A stretch of DNA of 64,000 nucleotides from Dactylosporangium aurantiacum (GCF_000716715.1 NZ_JNYJ01000012.1:85388-149387); one strand, 5' to 3'; shown: positions 30,800-40,546, counted from the stretch's first letter. The notes: a model not told the origin generated them from the letters alone. Numbers and translations: made by a program.

Positions 30800-32716
30800 T
30801 CACCCTCCGAGGGCGGCCAACAGTTGGTCGATACCGGCTTTCCGGTCGGTCAGGTGCAGGTGGAGCAGCGGCAGTCCCCGGTCGAGCAGGGTCCGCCGGT
30901 CGTCGGCGGCCTCGGCGGCCTGCAGGTCGCCGAAGGTGTACGGGCGTCCGGGCACCGGCATGTCCACGGACACCGCACCGGTGATCTGGATGATCGACGC
31001 GGCGGCAGATGTACCCGCACCGACTCCGACGCCCGTAGCGGGCTGGACGGGTGCGCCGCCCCAGGCGAACGTCACGGCCCTGGCGACCCGGCCGGCCAGC
31101 CCGGTCCGCAGGGCGAGGGCCGCGGCGTCGGCGGTCCGGTCCAGGTGCGCGTGCACCACGAGGGTCCCGCCGGGCCGCACGGTCCGCGCGAACTCGTCCA
31201 GCACCCCGATCAGGGTCGTCGCGCCGGCGGCGCCGCGTGGCTCCGCGCGGCGGTGCACCTCGACGGCACCGTCGACGAACGCGGGCACCTCCGGCGGCAG
31301 CCCGACGTCCAGCACGCGCAGGATCCCTTCCTGCGATCCGGGCCCGGCCTGGCTCGCGGCGCCGTCGGCGGTCCAGGAGAAGCCGTTGAGCCCGGCGGCG
31401 GAGAATCCGGCCGGGGTGGCGTGACCGGCGGCAGCGGCGGACGGGGGCCCGGCCGCGTCGACGAGCCCAGCGATGGCGAGGGCCTGCTCCCAGGCGAGCA
31501 GCTGCGCGCCGAGCGGGCCGTTGACGGCGAGGTCGGGCGCGATGCCGCCGCCGGGCATGACCCCGGGGACGAGCGCCCCGCCGGTGGTCACGCTCAGCAC
31601 GTCGGGGCCTTCGTGCCCCCAGCTGCTCGGCGTCTCCAGCACGACCGGCACGGCCCGCGAACCGGCGGCGGTGAGCAGCTCCGCCACCCACTCGCCGAGC
31701 CCGACGATGCCGCTGCCGTCGGGCGCGAGCGCGAGCTTGTCCCGCCCCGAAGCCACGGCGGCGGCCAGGGCCGCCCCGAGCGCGACCGCCGGATGCCCGA
31801 ACCGCCCCGCGACGGATCCCGCGGACGCCTCGGACGCGGCAGACGCGGCAGCACCGCCGAAGCCGGTGGAGGCGCCCCCGGCAGCGGCAGCGGGGCCAGC
31901 ACCAGGAGCGACAGCAGCGCCAGCGCCAGGAACACCGACAGCAGCGCCGGCAGCGGCGGCAGCACCAGGAGCGCCGGCAGCGGCGGGGGAGACGGCAGCG
32001 GGCGCGGCAGGCGCGACACCGCCCGAGCGGGCCGCCGGCAGGGCCGGGGTGAAGCCGGCCGACGGCAGCGCGAACCCGGCCGGCGCCGATCGCTGCCGTG
32101 GCGGCTCCGCCAGGGCGAACGCCTGCTCGACCAGGTCGCCGATGTCGGCGCCGGCCAGCCCGGCCGGCACCAGCGAGAACGCGGACAGCGCCCCCGGCTG
32201 GGCGAGGAACAGCTGCGCGCCCATCTCCAGGGCGGTCGTCGCCAGGGGCGAGCCGGGGACGGCGACGAAGACGAAGCGGCGGCCGAGGTCGTGGATGCCG
32301 TGGTGCTCGAACGCCTGCAGGTACGCCCGCCGGTGGCTGTCCGTCGCCAGCGGCGTCGACGTGGACGACGCCGAGGTGAGCACGACCACGGTGCGCTGCA
32401 GCCGGTCGGCCACGGCGGCCGCCACGCCGTGCGGGTCGGTGCCGGACAGGACGGTGAGCGGCACGCCGAGCGTGCGGGTGATCGCCTCGGCCGCGCGGGC
32501 CGAGGGGCCGCCGCCGGCGAGCACCACGCGGTCGAGGCCGACGGCTCGCAGCTCCGCCCGGAGCGCCGTGACCCGGGGCACCACGTCGTAGTCCGGGGAC
32601 CACTCGGGCAGCTGGCCGGCGGTGGCGGTGCGGGCGTCGACCCCATCGGCGACGGCCGCGGCACCGAACACCGTGAGTCCGGCAGCCGCGGTGACGTCGT
32701 CGAGAAGATCAGGCAC
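30800..32716 (-). CDS. Degenerate SIS-type glucose-6-phosphate isomerase homologue, probably catalytically inactive
   Basis: Position and overall sequence identify it as the phosphosugar-isomerase (SIS-fold Pgi) usually found between tal and zwf in actinomycetes; ITRTLGVPLTVL, TDSHRRAYLQAFEHHGIHDLG, AVNGPLGAQLLAWEQALAIAG, QITGAVSVDMPVPGRPYTFG and HLTDRKAGI are typical. But the functional motifs are eroded: the GMGGSSLAPE loop reads GGGPSARAAE (68-77), the SSKSGGTVET phosphate loop reads TSASSTSTPLAT (114-125), the GGRYS signature is gone (QPGALSAFSL), and the NQPNVxESK and QYHKGGPQ segments are missing. About 100 residues (205-305) are Ala/Gly/Pro repeats. Length 638 against about 550. The frame is intact. 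GGAGG lies 6 nt before the GTG at 32716; an alternative GTG is at 32722. Likely a pseudo-enzyme retained in the operon. Confidence 0.75.
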   Translation of the reverse strand: MPDLLDDVTAAAGLTVFGAAAVADGVDARTATAGQLPEWSPDYDVVPRVTALRAELRAVGLDRVVLAGGGPSARAAEAITRTLGVPLTVLSGTDPHGVAAAVADRLQRTVVVLTSASSTSTPLATDSHRRAYLQAFEHHGIHDLGRRFVFVAVPGSPLATTALEMGAQLFLAQPGALSAFSLVPAGLAGADIGDLVEQAFALAEPPRQRSAPAGFALPSAGFTPALPAARSGGVAPAAPAAVSPAAAGAPGAAAAAGAAVGVPGAGAAVAPGAGPAAAAGGASTGFGGAAASAASEASAGSVAGRFGHPAVALGAALAAAVASGRDKLALAPDGSGIVGLGEWVAELLTAAGSRAVPVVLETPSSWGHEGPDVLSVTTGGALVPGVMPGGGIAPDLAVNGPLGAQLLAWEQALAIAGLVDAAGPPSAAAAGHATPAGFSAAGLNGFSWTADGAASQAGPGSQEGILRVLDVGLPPEVPAFVDGAVEVHRRAEPRGAAGATTLIGVLDEFARTVRPGGTLVVHAHLDRTADAAALALRTGLAGRVARAVTFAWGGAPVQPATGVGVGAGTSAAASIIQITGAVSVDMPVPGRPYTFGDLQAAEAADDRRTLLDRGLPLLHLHLTDRKAGIDQLLAALGG

Positions 32717-32757
32717 CCGCACCCTCCACAAGAACCAGCCTAGTGACTTGCGAGCCC

Positions 32758-33867
32758 TTACTTGGCGGCTTCCAGCGCGGTCCTCACCGTTTCGATCATC
32801 TCGTTGCCGCTGACGCTGAACTTCTCGACACCTTCGCGCTCCAGCACCTGCACGACGTCGTCGTAGTCGATGCCGATGGCGGCGAGGTCGTCCATGACCT
32901 GCTGCGCCTCCGCGTAGGAGCCGGTGATCGCGTCGAGGCGGACCTCGCCGTGGTCGGCGAACGCGTGGATGACCGACTCCGGCATGGTGTTGACCGTGCC
33001 GGGCGCCACGAGCTCCTCGACGTAGATCACGTCGCGGTACTCGGGGTTCTTCGTCGAGGTCGAGGCCCACAGCGGCCGCTGCGGCAGCGCGCCGGCGTCG
33101 GCGAGGGCCTGCCAGCGCTCGGACGAGAACAGCTCCTCGTACTTCTTGTACGCGAGCTTCGCGTTGGCGATCGCGGCCTTGCCCTTGAGCGCCTTCGCCT
33201 CGTCGGAGCCGATCTTGTCGAGCCGCTTGTCGTACTCGGTGTCGACGCGCGACACGAAGAACGACGCGACCGAGCCGATCTTGGACAGGTCGTGGCCGTT
33301 GGCCTTCGCCTGCTCGAGGCCGGCGAAGAACGCGTTCATGACGGCCTCGTAGCGCTCCAGGGAGAAGATCAGGGTCACGTTGACGCTGATGCCCTCGGCG
33401 AGCACGGCGGTGATCGCCGGCAGGCCCTCCTTGGTCGCGGGGATCTTGATGAACAGGTTGGGCCGGTCGACGAGCCACCACAGCGCCTTCGCCTCGGCGA
33501 CGGTGCGGGCGGTGTCGGCGGCGAGGCCCGGGTCGACCTCGATGGAGACCCGGCCGTCGACGCCCTTGCTGGCGTCGGCGGCGGGCTGCATGACGTCGCA
33601 GGCCCAGCGCACGTCATACGTCATGAGCGTGCGCATCGCCTCGTTGACCTGCGCGTCGCGCAGGGCGAGGTCCTTGACCTGGTCGGCGTAGTCCTCGGCG
33701 GAGGACAGCGCCTTGGCGAAGATGGTGGGGTTGGTGGTGACGCCCACGACGTGCTGCTCACGGCGCAGCTTGTCGAGGCCGCCGCTGCTCAGCCGCTGCC
33801 GGGAGAGGTCGTCGAGCCAGACCGCCACACCCGCGGCGGAGAGCTCGGCCAGCCGATCGGAACTCAT
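32758..33867 (-). CDS. tal: Transaldolase
   Basis: Transfers dihydroxyacetone units in the non-oxidative pentose-phosphate pathway; 369 residues, the long TalB-like actinomycete form. [15 protein letters not shown] contains the conserved [22 protein letters not shown] the Schiff-base Lys in IKIPAT, and [18 protein letters not shown] the NVTLIFS strand; [12 protein letters not shown] follows. The ATG at 33867 has GAGGAG upstream; a longer in-frame extension toward 34023 overlaps tkt and is rejected. It lies 31 bp downstream of tkt. Confidence 0.95.
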   Translation of the reverse strand: MSSDRLAELSAAGVAVWLDDLSRQRLSSGGLDKLRREQHVVGVTTNPTIFAKALSSAEDYADQVKDLALRDAQVNEAMRTLMTYDVRWACDVMQPAADASKGVDGRVSIEVDPGLAADTARTVAEAKALWWLVDRPNLFIKIPATKEGLPAITAVLAEGISVNVTLIFSLERYEAVMNAFFAGLEQAKANGHDLSKIGSVASFFVSRVDTEYDKRLDKIGSDEAKALKGKAAIANAKLAYKKYEELFSSERWQALADAGALPQRPLWASTSTKNPEYRDVIYVEELVAPGTVNTMPESVIHAFADHGEVRLDAITGSYAEAQQVMDDLAAIGIDYDDVVQVLEREGVEKFSVSGNEMIETVRTALEAAK

Positions 33868-33898
33868 CGCAGTGCTCCTCTTATCCAGTTGCCGGTGC

Positions 33899-36040
33899 TC
33901 AGTTGCCGGTGGTGGTGCCGGTGATCTCGCCGACCTTCGCGAGCGAGGCGTGCGCGGCCGCGACGACCGTGTCGACGGTGAAGCCGAACTGCTCGAACAG
34001 CACTGTGTGCGGGGCGCTGGCACCGTAGTGCTCGATGCTCACGGCGGCACCGTGGTCGCCGAGGATGTGCTGCCAGGACATGGCGATGCCGGCCTCGACG
34101 GTGACCCGGGCCTTGACCCCGGTCGGCAGGACCCGCTGGCGGTACGCCAGGTCCTGCTCCATGAACCACTCCTGGCAGGGCATGGACACGACCCGGGTCG
34201 GGGTGCCCTCCTCCTCCAGGCGCCGCTGCGCGCCGACGGCCAGCTGCACCTCGGAGCCGGTCGCGATGATGATCACCTGCGGCTGCCCGTTGGAGGCGTC
34301 CTTGAGGATGTAGCCGCCCTTGGCGGTGCCTTCCGCCGGCGCGTACTCCGTGCGGTCCAGGATCGGCAGGTTCTGCCGGCTGAGGGCCAGGGCGACCGGG
34401 TGGTCGGTGACCTCCAGCGCCCGCCGCCACGCCCACGCGGTCTCGTTGGCGTCGGCCGGGCGGACCACGGCCAGGCCCGGGATGGCGCGCAGCGCGGTCA
34501 GGTGCTCGACCGGCTGGTGCGTCGGGCCGTCCTCGCCGAGGCCGATCGAGTCGTGCGTCCACACGTACACGACCGGCAGCTTCATGAGGGCGGCGAGGCG
34601 CACCGCGGGCCGCATGTAGTCGGAGAACACCAGGAACGTGCCGCCGTAGGGCCGGGTCGGGCCGTGCAGCTTGATGCCGTTGAGGATCGCGCCCATGCCG
34701 TGCTCGCGGATGCCGAAGTGCAGCGTGCGACCGTACTCGTTGCCGGGGAACGCCTTCGTGGCGAACTCCGAGGGCAGGAAGGACGGCTCGCCCTCCATCG
34801 TGGTGTTGTTGCTCTCGGCCAGGTCGGCGGAGCCGCCCCACAGCTCGGGCAGCACCCCGGCGAGGGCGCCGAGCACGTCGCCGGACGCCTTGCGGGTCGC
34901 GACGCCCTTCTCGCTGGCCGGGAACTCCGGCAGCGCCTTCTCCCAGCCGACCGGCAACTGGCCGGAGAAGAGCCGGTCCAGCAGCGCGGCCCGCTCGCCG
35001 GCGGTGGCCTTCCACGACTCGAAGCCCTTGTCCCACTCGGCGTGCAGCTCGCGGCCGCGCTCGATCGCGGCGCGGGTGTGCGCGAGGACCTCGTCGGACA
35101 CCTCGAACGTCTGCTGCGCGTCGAACCCGAGGACCTGCTTGGTCGCGGCGACCTCGTCGGCGCCGAGCGCCGAACCGTGGATCTTGCCGGTGTTCTGCTT
35201 CTTCGGGGCGGGCCAGCCGATGATCGTGCGCAGCGCGATGAACGACGGCCGGCTCGTCTCGGCCTTCGCCGCCTGGATCGCGTCCCACAGCGCCTGGACG
35301 TCCTCGGAGTAGACGCCGTCGCCGGCGTCGTGGCCCGCGCGCCAGTCGACGGTCTGCACGTGGAAGCCATACGCCTCGTAGCGGGCGGCGACGTCCTCGC
35401 TCTTGGCGACCTTCGTGTCGTCCTCGATCGAGATCTCGTTGTCGTCGTAGATGACGACGAGGTTGCCGAGCTTCTGGTGACCGGCGATCGCGCTGGCCTC
35501 GTGGGTGATGCCTTCCTCGATGTCACCGTCGGAGCACAGCACGTAGACGTGGTGGTCGAACAGGCTCTCACCGGTGGGCGGCTCGGGGTCGAACAGGCCG
35601 CGCTCGCGGCGGGCCGCCATCGCCATGCCGACCGCGTTGCCGAGGCCCTGGCCGAGCGGGCCGGTGGTGGTCTCCACACCGGCGGTGTGCCCGTGCTCGG
35701 GGTGGCCCGGCGTGAGGGAGCCCCACTGCCGCAGCGACTTGAGGTCGTCCAGGCTCAGGCCATAGCCGGCCAGGTAGAGCTGGATGTAGAGGGTCAGGCT
35801 CGAGTGTCCACAGGAGAGCACGAAGCGGTCGCGGCCGATCCAGTTGGGGTCGGTCGGGTCGTGCCTCATGACCTTCTGGAACAGCAGGTAGGCCGCGGGT
35901 GCCAGGCTCATCGCCGTGCCGGGGTGGCCGTTGCCGGACTTCTCGACGGCGTCCATGGCGAGGACCCGGACCGTGTCGACGGCGCGCCGGTCGACGTCGG
36001 ACCAGGAAAGCTCGGGACCCTTGACCTCTTCAGCGCTCAC
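33899..36040 (-). CDS. tkt: Transketolase
   Basis: Thiamine diphosphate enzyme moving two-carbon units in the pentose-phosphate pathway; 713 residues. The N-terminal region has [15 protein letters not shown], the ThDP motif is [20 protein letters not shown] ending in [10 protein letters not shown], and the pyrimidine domain has [15 protein letters not shown] and the SRQNLP segment. The start is GTG at 36040 (protein [13 protein letters not shown]) with AGGAG about 11 nt upstream; 63 additional in-frame codons upstream lack coding character. First gene of the operon. Confidence 0.96.
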   Translation of the reverse strand: MSAEEVKGPELSWSDVDRRAVDTVRVLAMDAVEKSGNGHPGTAMSLAPAAYLLFQKVMRHDPTDPNWIGRDRFVLSCGHSSLTLYIQLYLAGYGLSLDDLKSLRQWGSLTPGHPEHGHTAGVETTTGPLGQGLGNAVGMAMAARRERGLFDPEPPTGESLFDHHVYVLCSDGDIEEGITHEASAIAGHQKLGNLVVIYDDNEISIEDDTKVAKSEDVAARYEAYGFHVQTVDWRAGHDAGDGVYSEDVQALWDAIQAAKAETSRPSFIALRTIIGWPAPKKQNTGKIHGSALGADEVAATKQVLGFDAQQTFEVSDEVLAHTRAAIERGRELHAEWDKGFESWKATAGERAALLDRLFSGQLPVGWEKALPEFPASEKGVATRKASGDVLGALAGVLPELWGGSADLAESNNTTMEGEPSFLPSEFATKAFPGNEYGRTLHFGIREHGMGAILNGIKLHGPTRPYGGTFLVFSDYMRPAVRLAALMKLPVVYVWTHDSIGLGEDGPTHQPVEHLTALRAIPGLAVVRPADANETAWAWRRALEVTDHPVALALSRQNLPILDRTEYAPAEGTAKGGYILKDASNGQPQVIIIATGSEVQLAVGAQRRLEEEGTPTRVVSMPCQEWFMEQDLAYRQRVLPTGVKARVTVEAGIAMSWQHILGDHGAAVSIEHYGASAPHTVLFEQFGFTVDTVVAAAHASLAKVGEITGTTTGN

Positions 36041-36089
36041 GGCTGTGCTGCTCCTGTCGAACGAGGGTTTGTCAGGGCTGTTCAGGTCG

Positions 36090-36095
36090 ACCCTA
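36090..36095 (-). promoter_or_regulatory. Candidate -10 region of the tkt operon
   Basis: Minus-strand TAGGGT. The predicted start of transcription, around 36083, gives a leader of about 43 nt with AGGAG in it. Confidence 0.4.
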
Positions 36096-36359
36096 CCCAC
36101 GAACGGGTAGCCCCACGCGCAGTCGACCATGTTTCGGACATCGGCGACACTGCCTGCGGCAACGGTAGTCGATGGCGGCATTGCCTCCCATGGCCGCGCG
36201 ACTGCGCTGATGTGTGACGTCGGCAGCAAACCTTGATCGGTTCAGCCCTGCGCGAAACTTTTGTCCGCCGGGAGCAATGCCTGGTGGCCGGTGGACGGGT
36301 ACAGGCCGCGCCCGGGACGTCTGTGCCGGGGTCCCGTCTGGCCTGCGTTGATCCTGTTC

Positions 36360-36365
36360 TAGGAT
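36360..36365 (+). promoter_or_regulatory. Candidate -10 region of ctaB
   Basis: TAGGAT. It overlaps the first in-frame ATG (36364), which is therefore not the start codon. Confidence 0.4.
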
Positions 36366-36468
36366 GCGAGAGCCCGCCGGTCTCGGCGGGACCCTCGGCT
36401 CCGCCGTGTCCCTCCCGCGCCGTCACTCCGGCCGGGCCTGGACGGCATGCGGCGCTCAGGTGCGGCCG

Positions 36469-37485
36469 ATGCCGGAAGGTGGCTCTCCAGACGTGACGCA
36501 GCTCGTCGACCGTGCGGCGGTCCCCCAGAGCACGGCGGCGGACGTTTCCGGGCCGGTCCGCCCGACCTCGGCGGCGGCACTGGCCAGGGCGCAGCAGGCG
36601 GCCGGCCGGGCCGGCGTCGGCGCGGTCGTCAAGGCCTACGTCTCGCTGACCAAGCCCCGCATCGTCGAGCTGCTGCTCATCACGACGGTGCCGGCGATGC
36701 TGCTGGCCGAGCGCGGCGTGCCGTCGCTGTGGCTGATCGCCGTGGTGCTGGTCGGCGGGTCCCTGGCGGCCGGCGCGGCCAACGCGCTCAACTGCTACAT
36801 CGACCGCGACATCGACCCGCTGATGAAGCGCACCTCGCGGCGCCCTCTGGCCACGCACAGCATCACGCCCCGGGCGGTGCTGACCTTCGGCCTGATCCTG
36901 GCGGCGCTGTCCACGGTGCTGATGGCCACCTTCACCAACCTGCTCGCCACGCTGCTCACCGTCGGCGCGATCGCCTACTACGACCTCGTCTACACGCTGT
37001 GGCTGAAGCGCACCACCCCGCAGAACACGGTCTGGGGCGGCGCGTGCGGCGCGGCGCCGGTGCTCATCGGCTGGGCCGCCGTCACCGGCGGGCTGGCCTG
37101 GCCGGCGTGGGTGATGTTCGCCGTCGTCTTCCTGTGGCAGCCGCCGCACTTCTACGCCCTGGCGATCAAGTTCAAGGACGACTACGCCCGCGCCGGCATC
37201 CCGATGCTGCCGGTCGTGGCGAGCATGCGCCGCGTCGGGCTGGAGACGGTCGTCTACAGCTGGCTGACGGTGGCCGCCTCGGTGGCGCTGTGGCCGTTCG
37301 GCATGACCCCCGTCTACGGGGTCGTGGCGGTCGTCGTGGGCGCGATGCTGCTGCTGGAGGCGCACCGGCTCGACGGTCGGGCCCGCCGCGGCGAGCCGCT
37401 GAAGCCGATGCGGCTGTTCCACTGGTCGGTCACGTACCTCACGCTGCTGTGCGTGGCGATCGGCGTGGACGTCTTCATCCAGTAG
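36469..37485 (+). CDS. ctaB: Protoheme IX farnesyltransferase (heme O synthase)
   Basis: Membrane prenyltransferase converting heme B to heme O for cytochrome aa3 oxidase; 338 residues from ATG 36469. A nonconserved N-terminal stretch of about 50 residues precedes [20 protein letters not shown]. The UbiA-type Asp motifs are [20 protein letters not shown] and [13 protein letters not shown] with [16 protein letters not shown] between them; about nine hydrophobic segments follow the family topology. A GTG at 36493 preceded by GGAAGG is an alternative start, which would shorten it by 8 residues. The partner heme A synthase ctaA lies about 8 kb away on the other strand. Confidence 0.94.
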   Translation: MPEGGSPDVTQLVDRAAVPQSTAADVSGPVRPTSAAALARAQQAAGRAGVGAVVKAYVSLTKPRIVELLLITTVPAMLLAERGVPSLWLIAVVLVGGSLAAGAANALNCYIDRDIDPLMKRTSRRPLATHSITPRAVLTFGLILAALSTVLMATFTNLLATLLTVGAIAYYDLVYTLWLKRTTPQNTVWGGACGAAPVLIGWAAVTGGLAWPAWVMFAVVFLWQPPHFYALAIKFKDDYARAGIPMLPVVASMRRVGLETVVYSWLTVAASVALWPFGMTPVYGVVAVVVGAMLLLEAHRLDGRARRGEPLKPMRLFHWSVTYLTLLCVAIGVDVFIQ

Positions 37486-37494
37486 GTTCGGTCG

Positions 37495-37526
37495 CACGCC
37501 TGCCGCAGCGTCCCCCGCAGGCGTGA
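37495..37526 (+). terminator. Hairpin after ctaB
   Basis: CACGCCTGC pairs with GCAGGCGTG, a 9-bp stem, 9 bp after the ctaB stop. No T-run follows. Confidence 0.45.
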
Positions 37527-37770
37527 CACGGCCTCCGCGAAATGCGGATCTAAGCGGGACTTAACCCGGAAACGCCCGAATTTTTGGCACACCGCGCGCC
37601 GGTATGCGCCACGTGATGCACGTCTCTTATTCCGGTCACCGATAGTGCGCCCGAATATCACGTTTTAGCGGGTTCTGTCCGGGCAAAACGAACGTGCGGT
37701 GAACTAAACCTGTCAGTAACTACGATCACAACAGGGCGCTGGTTCACCCCCGGGACGCGGGTTACCCCTT

Positions 37771-37776
37771 TAGTGT
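37771..37776 (+). promoter_or_regulatory. -10 element of a leaderless promoter, 107-residue hypothetical
   Basis: TAGTGT ends 7 nt before the ATG at 37784. The upstream DNA (37550-37770) is visibly more A/T-rich than the genes around it. Confidence 0.5.
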
Positions 37777-37783
37777 GGCCGTC

Positions 37784-38107
37784 ATGGCAGATGGTTCCGA
37801 TACGACGATGACCCTGAGCCGCCCGGTGCCGGGCAGCCTGATCTCCGGCATCAAGTCCTTCGCGGAGGACCACGGCGGCGCCAAGGCAGTCATCGAGTAT
37901 GTCGGCCGGCGCGGTGCCCGCATCGTGCTCGTCGGAGAGGACGGCGTCTGGGGCGACCAGATGGCCGAAGGCACCGACATCGCACGCTCCGCCTGCGTGC
38001 AGGCCGGTGTCACGATCGAAAACGGCTGGGAGCGCGAGCTGCTCGAGCAGATGCGGCCCAGCAACGACCTCTGGCGCTCGATGGGGCGGCGTGTCCTTTC
38101 CCGCTGA
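37784..38107 (+). CDS. Small conserved-looking hypothetical protein
   Basis: A 107-residue soluble protein, not recognised. It begins MADGSDTTMTLSRPVPGSLI and includes GAKAVIEYVGRRGARIVLVG, then EGTDIARSACVQAGVTIENG and a C-terminal helix WERELLEQMRPSNDLWRSMG. A single compact alpha/beta domain seems likely. The start is fixed by TAGTGT 7 nt upstream; a GTG at 37775 lies within that element. The next gene starts 18 bp after its stop with its own leaderless promoter. The roughly 220-bp A/T-rich stretch upstream could hold regulatory sites, but I recognised none. Confidence 0.65.
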   Translation: MADGSDTTMTLSRPVPGSLISGIKSFAEDHGGAKAVIEYVGRRGARIVLVGEDGVWGDQMAEGTDIARSACVQAGVTIENGWERELLEQMRPSNDLWRSMGRRVLSR

Positions 38108-38113
38108 GGTCGG

Positions 38114-38119
38114 TATCTT
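38114..38119 (+). promoter_or_regulatory. -10 element of a leaderless promoter, ATP-grasp gene
   Basis: TATCTT ends 6 nt before the GTG at 38126. Confidence 0.45.
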
Positions 38120-38125
38120 CGCTGC

Positions 38126-39046
38126 GTGATCAATGAACAGTCATATTCCGCGACCCGGGCCGGTGCCCGGGTCGCTCTCGTTACCTGCGCCGAGCTGCCG
38201 GACCTCGACGCCGACGACCAGAGCCTGATCCCGGCACTGGCCGCCGCCGGGGTCACCGCCGTCCCCGCCGTCTGGGACGACCCGACCGTGGACTGGCCCG
38301 CGTTCGACCTCGCCGTCGTGCGCAACACCTGGGACTACCCGAGGCGCCGCGCCGAGTTCACCGCCTGGGCGGCGTCGGTGCCACACCTGGCCAACGCCGC
38401 CGACGTGATCGCCTGGAACACCGACAAGCGCTACCTGCGCGAGCTCGAGCGGGCCGGGATCCCGATCGTCCCCACCACCTGGCTGGACCCCGGCGACCCG
38501 ACGGACGTGCTGGACACCCTCGACGCCGCGGAGATCGTGGTGAAGCCGGCGGTCAGCGTCGGCAGCGTCGACACCGGCCGTTACCGGCTGCCGGAGCAGG
38601 CCGGCCTCGCCGCCGCGCACGTCGCGCGGCTGCAGGAGGGCGGGCGGACCGTCATGGTCCAGCCGTACCTCGCCGACGTCGACACCGACGGCGAGACCGC
38701 CCTGCTGTTCATCGGCGGCGGGTACAGCCACGCGATCCGCAAGGGACCGATCCTCACCGGGCCCGACGTCGGCGTCGAGACGCTGTACCAGGAGGAGTCC
38801 ATCACGCCCAGGACGCCGTCGCCGGCCGAGCACGACCTGGCCGCCCGGGTCCTCGCCGCGCTGCCCTTCGACCCGGCGTCGCTGCTCTACGCGCGCGTCG
38901 ACCTGCTGCCGACGCCCTCCGGCGACCCGGTCGTCATCGAGGTCGAGCTGACCGAGCCGTCGCTGTTCCTGACCACCGCCGACGGCGCCCCCCAGCGCCT
39001 CGCCGCGGCGGTCGTCGCGGCCGTCGACCACGCGGCCCGCCCGTGA
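38126..39046 (+). CDS. ATP-grasp (RimK/glutathione synthetase-like) protein
   Basis: A 306-residue ATP-grasp-fold ligase of the type related to O-ureido-serine cyclo-ligase (DcsG) and RimK. Typical segments: RVALVTCAELPDLDADDQSL at the start, WDDPTVDWPAFDLAVVRNTWDY, AWNTDKRYLRELERAGIPIV, the ATP-grasp strand EIVVKPAVSVGSVDTGRY, VMVQPYLADVDTDGETALLF, and near the end the Mg-binding acid cluster VVIEVELTEPSLFL. It should join a carboxylate to an amine using ATP; the substrates are unknown and no biosynthetic cluster surrounds it. The GTG start is leaderless (TATCTT), and the stop overlaps the uppP GTG by 4 bp, so they are co-translated. Confidence 0.75.
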   Translation: MINEQSYSATRAGARVALVTCAELPDLDADDQSLIPALAAAGVTAVPAVWDDPTVDWPAFDLAVVRNTWDYPRRRAEFTAWAASVPHLANAADVIAWNTDKRYLRELERAGIPIVPTTWLDPGDPTDVLDTLDAAEIVVKPAVSVGSVDTGRYRLPEQAGLAAAHVARLQEGGRTVMVQPYLADVDTDGETALLFIGGGYSHAIRKGPILTGPDVGVETLYQEESITPRTPSPAEHDLAARVLAALPFDPASLLYARVDLLPTPSGDPVVIEVELTEPSLFLTTADGAPQRLAAAVVAAVDHAARP

Positions 39047-39879
39047 ACATCTTCGAGGCGGTCCTGCTCGGTGCGGTCGAGGGGCTGACCGAGTTCCTGC
39101 CGATCTCCAGCACCGGCCACCTCACGATCCTCGAGAAGCTGCTCGGATACTCGATCGACGACCCCGACATCACCGCCTTCACCGCGATCATCCAGACCGG
39201 CGCGGTCCTCGCCACCGCGTTCTACCTGCGCCACGACATCGCCAGAATCGTCCCGGCGTTCTTCCGCGGGCTGTTCGACAAGGGCCGCCGCGACAACGCC
39301 GACTACCGGTTCGCCTGGTCGGTGATCCTCGGCTCGATCCCGGTCGCGATCATCGGCCTGCTGTTCAAGGACCAGATCGAGACCACGCTGCGCAGCCTGT
39401 GGTTCGTCGGCGGGGCGCTCATCGCCTTCTCCGGGGTCATGTGGTTCGCCGACCGGGCCGCCACCCAGCAGCGCCACGAGGCCGACGTGACGTGGAAGGA
39501 CACGCTCGTCATCGGCACCGCGCAGGCCCTCGCCCTGATCCCCGGCATCTCCCGCTCGGGCGCCACCATGTCGGCGGGCCTGCTGCGCGACTTCGACCGG
39601 GTCACGGTCACCAGGCTGTCGTTCTTCCTGTCGATCCCGGCGCTGTTCGCCGCCGGCGTCCTGCAGATCGCCGACGAGCACGAGAACATCGCCACCGGCG
39701 TCGGCTGGCCCGCCACGATCGTCGCGACCCTGGTCAGCGGCGTCGTCGGCTACACCGCCGTCGCCTGGCTGCTGAAGTTCGTCGCGCGGCACACGTACAC
39801 CGTCTTCATCGTGTACCGGGTGGCGCTCGGCACGCTCGTGCTGGTCCTCGTCGGCACCGGCACGATCGAGGCGACCTAA
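39043..39879 (+). CDS. uppP: Undecaprenyl-diphosphatase UppP (BacA)
   Basis: Integral-membrane phosphatase recycling undecaprenyl pyrophosphate for peptidoglycan synthesis; can confer bacitracin tolerance. 278 residues with about eight hydrophobic segments. Signature motifs: AVLLGAVEGLTEFLPISSTGHL near the start, including the catalytic E-x3-E region, and ALIPGISRSGATMSAGLLRD, containing the PGxSRSGAT motif. The GTG overlaps the preceding ATP-grasp gene's stop. TAAGAT at its stop codon may be the -10 of the next gene. Confidence 0.95.
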   Translation: MNIFEAVLLGAVEGLTEFLPISSTGHLTILEKLLGYSIDDPDITAFTAIIQTGAVLATAFYLRHDIARIVPAFFRGLFDKGRRDNADYRFAWSVILGSIPVAIIGLLFKDQIETTLRSLWFVGGALIAFSGVMWFADRAATQQRHEADVTWKDTLVIGTAQALALIPGISRSGATMSAGLLRDFDRVTVTRLSFFLSIPALFAAGVLQIADEHENIATGVGWPATIVATLVSGVVGYTAVAWLLKFVARHTYTVFIVYRVALGTLVLVLVGTGTIEAT

Positions 39880-39910
39880 GATCCCGGCCCGGGCCGCCGA
39901 TGAACCCCAT

Positions 39911-40534
39911 GTGAAGCGGCGGCTCGGCGCGGCCCTCGTCCTGGCCTCGGCTCTGCTCAGCGGCGTGGCCGGGTGCGGCGCGCTGCCCGGCCTCGGCGGC
40001 GGCCCGGACGGCTCGGGCGCCAAGAAGGACGGCAAGGTGCTCGACCTGCCGGAGCGCACCGTGTACTCCAAGGGCGACGCCGTCGACCCGTCCGCGGGCC
40101 TGACCACCGGCGCCCCGGTCCGCGGCCCCCTCGCGTCGATCTCGCCGCTGCCGAAGGTCAGCCGCGCCTACCCCACCCCGAGCCTCAGCCCGACCGAGTG
40201 CACCGGCGTCGTGCGCCCCGGCGTCGTCAACGGCGCCGAGGTGGTCCCGGGCACCACGTCGGCGACCGTCAGCTGGTGGAACGTCGGCGATCCCAGCCTC
40301 GTGGAGTACCAGCTGACCTGGATGTCGCAGGAGCTGCTCATCGGACCCCAGCCGGGCTGGACCTGGCAGTCGGTGCCGCCCGGGAAGGGCTGCACCCGGG
40401 TCACCACGACGGTCACCGGCCTGATCTCGCAGACCCCGTACGTGTTCGTCGTGCACGCGGTGCTGAAGAAGTACGAGTCGCTGCCGCCGACGGCGCCCGA
40501 GGTGGCCCGCTCCGAGGCGGTCATGATGCTCTGA
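39911..40534 (+). CDS. Putative lipoprotein with a fibronectin type III-like domain
   Basis: A 207-residue exported protein. KRRLGAALVLASALLSGVAG ends in a lipobox (SGVAGC), so it is probably lipid-modified at about Cys22. A Gly/Lys/Asp-rich linker and a Pro/Ser-rich stretch follow. The C-terminal half (TSATVSWWNVGDPSLVEYQL, WQSVPPGKGCTRVTTTVTGL, TPYVFVVHAVLKKY) has the strand pattern of a fibronectin type III-like fold, with two Cys (about 97 and 160) that could form a disulphide. The GTG at 39911 has no strong ribosome binding site; TAAGAT at 39877-39882 is a plausible -10. Function unknown. Confidence 0.7.
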   Translation: MKRRLGAALVLASALLSGVAGCGALPGLGGGPDGSGAKKDGKVLDLPERTVYSKGDAVDPSAGLTTGAPVRGPLASISPLPKVSRAYPTPSLSPTECTGVVRPGVVNGAEVVPGTTSATVSWWNVGDPSLVEYQLTWMSQELLIGPQPGWTWQSVPPGKGCTRVTTTVTGLISQTPYVFVVHAVLKKYESLPPTAPEVARSEAVMML

Positions 40535-40546
40535 CGCCGGCTTCGC

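Larger units (their letters stand above)
36041..36468. other. Divergent intergenic region tkt/ctaB
   Basis: No gene is supported in 428 bp. Minus strand: TAGGGT (36090-36095) and TACCGT (36162-36167) are -10 candidates for tkt. Plus strand: TAGGAT (36360-36365) for ctaB. Confidence 0.5.

Noticed and set aside
28773..31424. Plus-strand 883-codon frame opposite zwf/opcA
   Set aside because: Antisense shadow of well-identified minus-strand enzymes.
30800..33481. Reading the minus-strand frame as one 893-residue protein
   Set aside because: The first 255 codons are an out-of-frame shadow of tal; the GGAGG and GTG at 32716 mark the true start of the pgi-like gene.
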